Source of the DNA: Pleurocapsa sp. MO_226.B13
GTDB taxonomy: Bacteria > Cyanobacteriota > Cyanobacteriia > Cyanobacteriales > Xenococcaceae
DNA: 15,810 nucleotides
Assembly (NCBI GenBank): GCA_030064795.1
Contig: JASJEI010000229.1
Coordinates: 1 to 15,810, forward strand
Reading direction: 5' to 3'
Made by a program: the position numbers and the translations under genes. Below, piece by piece: positions 13,785-15,810 of this stretch (positions are counted from its first letter, which is position 1; every line of letters begins with the position of its first letter). The notes under the pieces were generated by a model. The model did not search any database, had not been told where the DNA came from, and saw nothing but the letters and a program-made list of their open reading frames with translations.

Positions 13785-14033
13785 ATGTATCCATTTATTG
13801 TTAACTGGGAAAAACGAATCTTGATTAAAATAAGTTTTTTTGACGATGAATTTCCTGTTTTTTGGGATATTCCATCGATTAAAATTTATTATTTAAAACC
13901 AGTGATAACGAAGTTTGCCAGAACCAAAACAAATTTCGTATCTGCCAATTTTTACCCTGATATTCATCCTCAATCTTTATGGCAGTATCATAATTTTGAT
14001 GACGATGACGATTGGAATTGTATACCTTTTTAA
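13785..14033 (+). CDS. Unrecognised 82-aa protein with acidic end
   Basis: This small protein is rich in aromatic and beta-forming residues (MYPFIVNWEKRILIKISFF) and ends in an acidic FDDDDDWNCIPF. It has no membrane segment or known motif. The start has no ribosome site, and the region is AT-rich, so the call is less sure than its neighbours. It lies on the same strand as the 95- and 68-aa genes. The acidic tail is reminiscent of DNA-mimic or inhibitor proteins, but that is only an impression. Confidence 0.5.
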   Translation: MYPFIVNWEKRILIKISFFDDEFPVFWDIPSIKIYYLKPVITKFARTKTNFVSANFYPDIHPQSLWQYHNFDDDDDWNCIPF

Positions 14034-14036
14034 TTA

Positions 14037-14129
14037 ATGACTAAACCAAAATACCAAAAAGGCGATCGCTTTGGTAACTGGACGGTAACAAAAGTCTATT
14101 TTGTGGTTTGGTTAAATGCTTGGGCTTAG
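14037..14129 (+). pseudogene. 30-codon ORF, possible truncated gene remnant
   Basis: An ATG four bases after the preceding stop opens 30 codons (MTKPKYQKGDRFGNWTVTKV then hydrophobic VWLNAWA) and contains a HIP1 octamer at 14062-14069. The GDRFGNWTV start looks like a real protein N terminus that is cut short; in-frame stops follow. It may be the broken remains of a longer gene disrupted when the neighbouring IS110 element arrived. Evidence is limited to composition and position. Confidence 0.3.
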
Positions 14130-14305
14130 GATCTCAAATTTGGCAAAAAAAAACTTTCTTGTCTGGAAAATGTAATCAACAGCATTGTAGTTAATTATCC
14201 GCCTGATGAGATTGTCTTGGGGACTGGCGATCGAAACATCTAGCTAGATGTCGCGGAGGTGTCCACAGCCAACGCTGTGCGTATGTTGAGCTTTCTACAA
14301 GAAGT
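14130..14305. other. Palindrome-rich non-coding stretch
   Basis: No gene is supported here. It holds a perfect 16-bp palindrome ACATCTAGCTAGATGT (14236-14251), set between GCGA (14227-14230) and TCGC (14251-14254), and a 6-bp hairpin CACAGC-CAAC-GCTGTG (14264-14279). These sit just left of the IS110-like element and could be its left boundary, a target site structure or a separate small repeat. Confidence 0.5.
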
Positions 14306-14327
14306 AAGCCAAAAACTGGCTTTTTTT
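14306..14327 (+). terminator. Rho-independent-type terminator
   Basis: AAGCCA (14306-14311) and TGGCTT (14317-14322) form a stem with an AAAAC loop, running into seven T to 14327. This is a reasonable intrinsic terminator on the + strand for upstream small genes or a read-through stop ahead of the transposase. It might instead be a 5' stem of the element's RNA. Confidence 0.6.
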
Positions 14328-14354
14328 AGTTCATAAGCTCATATCGCACAATCA

Positions 14355-14435
14355 AGCTTTGACTACCAAACCTTACAGATAGAAGTAGGTTTCTAGGTTT
14401 CTACCTTTGGGAGTTTATTAAGGCAAGTCAAAGCT
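14355..14435 (+). ncRNA. Candidate IS110 bridge RNA segment
   Basis: AGCTTTGACT (14355-14364) and AGTCAAAGCT (14426-14435) form a perfect 10-bp closing stem around 61 bases. Inside, AGATAGAA (14377-14384) is followed by two tandem GGTTTCTA copies (14388-14395, 14396-14403). AGATAGAA equals the top strand at 15673-15680, and GGTTTCTA is the exact complement of TAGAAACC at 15676-15683, the right-end junction. IS110-group bridge RNAs come from this position and carry paired guide strands of this kind. The complementarity is observed; assignment as bridge RNA and its exact ends are inferred. Confidence 0.5.
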
Positions 14436-14467
14436 ATATTGTTGATTTTTCTTACTCCTTATATTAC

Positions 14468-15678
14468 ATGAGAATAATTGGTCTTGATGTCGGACGCGGT
14501 TCGGCGGTTTTATGCTGTCTAGAATCATTTCCTACAAACATACAACAACATTACCGTCAACTGCGACGAAAAAAAAAATCTACAAGGTAAAATGCGATCG
14601 CGCTGGAATGAATAAACTCTTATCACTTCAACCTCAAGGGATAGTTTTAGAACCAAGCGGTCATTGGTATAGTCAATTTTGGGTCGAGGTAGCCAAACAT
14701 CACCAAATACCAATTTATTGGGTATCTCACACCGATCTTTACTGCGCTCGTGGTAACTATGGATTTAGCAACAAACGAGACTCCGAAGATGCTTTGTGTT
14801 TAGCTGCTACTTACTTTGACAATTTATTTATTAATTCTCAAGGTCAAAAACGCTATCTCAATTACTACCAAAACGAGGTCATTGTGAACTTAAGAGAATT
14901 ATTTTTAGCTAAAGAACAACTGCAAAAACTCAGGACTAATTTAGTTACTCAACTAAGACAAAGATTGAGTTATGAATTCCCTGAAGCTGCTACGGCAACC
15001 ATGCAAATTAGCGAAGTAAAAGGCTACACGCCGATTATTCATTGGTTAGCATTTAATCTTAAAAATACACGCTACAGCAATAAATATAAGCAATCTATTG
15101 CTCATGAGTTAGACATTGCCATCTCAGATTACACACGTAATCATGCTCAATTAATTATTGATATTGAGAAGCGATATTTTGAACATTTAACCTTACTTGA
15201 AAAGGCGATCGCTCATTCTAATTTTGTTGTCTATAACCGAGTGTTTGACCGTTTTAGATTTGGTCTTAGCACTCGTGCTTTGTTGTTAGTTAATATTTAT
15301 CCTTTTGGTAAATTCTTAATCAACGGTAAGCCTTTGATTGAGAGGGAAGAGAATGATTTTGGTAGAGTTCAAAAACGCGATCGCTCTCTGAGAAAATTTC
15401 AAGCATTTTTGGGTTTGAGCTACAGTTACAAAAACTCAGGAAAAAAAATCACTAGAAGTTTTCATGGCAGTACTTTGGTTCGTTCTCATCTTTATGGTTG
15501 GGCTTTATGTTCTATTGCTCCAACTGATTTTAGAATCAAGTCAGAAATTGGCAGACAATTAAGCGATCGCTACCAAGAATTGCGACAGACCGTAAAAGGT
15601 AAAGATGCCTTAATTCGGATTTTGTTTAAGGCAACCAGACTTTTGTACTATGAGCTAGTTAAAGAACTAGTTAGATAG
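14468..15678 (+). CDS. IS110-family DEDD transposase, split by -1 shift at A10
   Basis: The ATG at 14468 starts MRIIGLDVGRGSAVLCC, the usual N terminus of IS110 recombinases with Asp7. That frame stops at 14588-14590; the rest continues in the -1 frame after ten A (14569-14578), giving about 403 aa. In the joined protein Glu62 (VLEPSGHW), Asp105 and Asp108 (NKRDSEDA) complete the RuvC-like DEDD set, and Ser324 in KNSGKK is the likely catalytic serine of the C-terminal domain. Apart from the shift all key residues are present. It may use programmed frameshifting, be recently inactivated, or reflect a homopolymer error. It carries four of the seven HIP1 sites in the window. Its stop is directly at the terminal repeat. 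Confidence 0.85.
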
Positions 15679-15810
15679 AAACCCCACTATATTAATTAGC
15701 CAATTAACCAAGAATCTTGAGATTGAATGGAGCGAAAATCAATTTGCGGGAGCAACCTAGAGTCAGAGAATTGAAATTAAGTTAAATTAAAGAATCCAAT
15801 TTCTTAAGAT
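15677..15810. repeat. Right copy of 134-bp terminal direct repeat
   Basis: This copy begins at the second base of the transposase stop codon and is identical to 10-143 up to the last base of the window. Its first bases AGAAACCCC resemble the GAGAGAAACCCC sites at 7-18 and 3245-3256. The copy shows no coding potential of its own. Confidence 0.95.

Larger units (their letters stand above)
14341..15680 (+). mobile_element. IS110-family insertion sequence (left edge uncertain)
   Basis: The element comprises a structured upstream segment and a DEDD-type transposase gene reaching 15678. IS110-group elements keep their long non-coding end before the gene and a short right end after it, and usually lack terminal inverted repeats, which fits. 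The right end is at or just after the stop codon because the sequence from 15677 is shared with the window start. The left edge cannot be fixed; it may be anywhere from about 14280 to 14355. Confidence 0.72.

Overview
The window looks like accessory DNA from a cyanobacterium. Seven exact HIP1 octamers (GCGATCGC) lie at 5561, 11439, 14062, 14594, 15205, 15377 and 15563. The NACHT/pentapeptide-repeat architecture, the IS110-type transposase and the frequent absence of Shine-Dalgarno sequences fit that assignment. There are no housekeeping, tRNA or rRNA genes. A 134-bp exact direct repeat (10-143 = 15677-15810) closes the two ends, so the sequence may be a circular element of about 15.67 kb, an element between two direct repeats, or a contig broken at a repeat.

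Left (1-3260): one + strand gene for a 997-aa STAND NTPase. It has a helical N-terminal region, a NACHT-type NTPase and 27 uninterrupted pentapeptide repeats, and is a probable anti-phage or stress-sensing protein. The 12-mer GAGAGAAACCCC occurs on both sides of it (7-18 and 3245-3256).

Centre (10676 down to 3271): twelve tightly packed or overlapping minus-strand genes, most of which I do not recognise. They include a fibre-like protein with four near-identical repeats and coiled coils, a cysteine-rich protein, and a terminal lysis-like group with an M15 zinc peptidase (endolysin) and a membrane-anchored coiled-coil protein. No terminase, portal, recognisable capsid protein or packaging ATPase is visible. 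The block looks like a virion or particle plus lysis module of an undescribed virus, satellite or phage-plasmid, and is the main candidate for a novel system.

Right-centre (10680-13050): a short tyrosine recombinase with an 11-6-11 dif-like site just upstream, a small basic protein, a possible replication initiator and an XRE/Cro-type repressor. The repressor gene starts at a divergent promoter region with three related 12-bp operator-like sites. Together these resemble a maintenance and decision module.

Right (13229-15678): three small unrecognised + strand genes, a palindrome-rich non-coding stretch, then an IS110-family element. Its transposase is split by a -1 shift at a run of ten A. 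Upstream lies a structured segment that may be its bridge RNA; one loop carries 8-mers matching or complementary to the element's own right-end junction.
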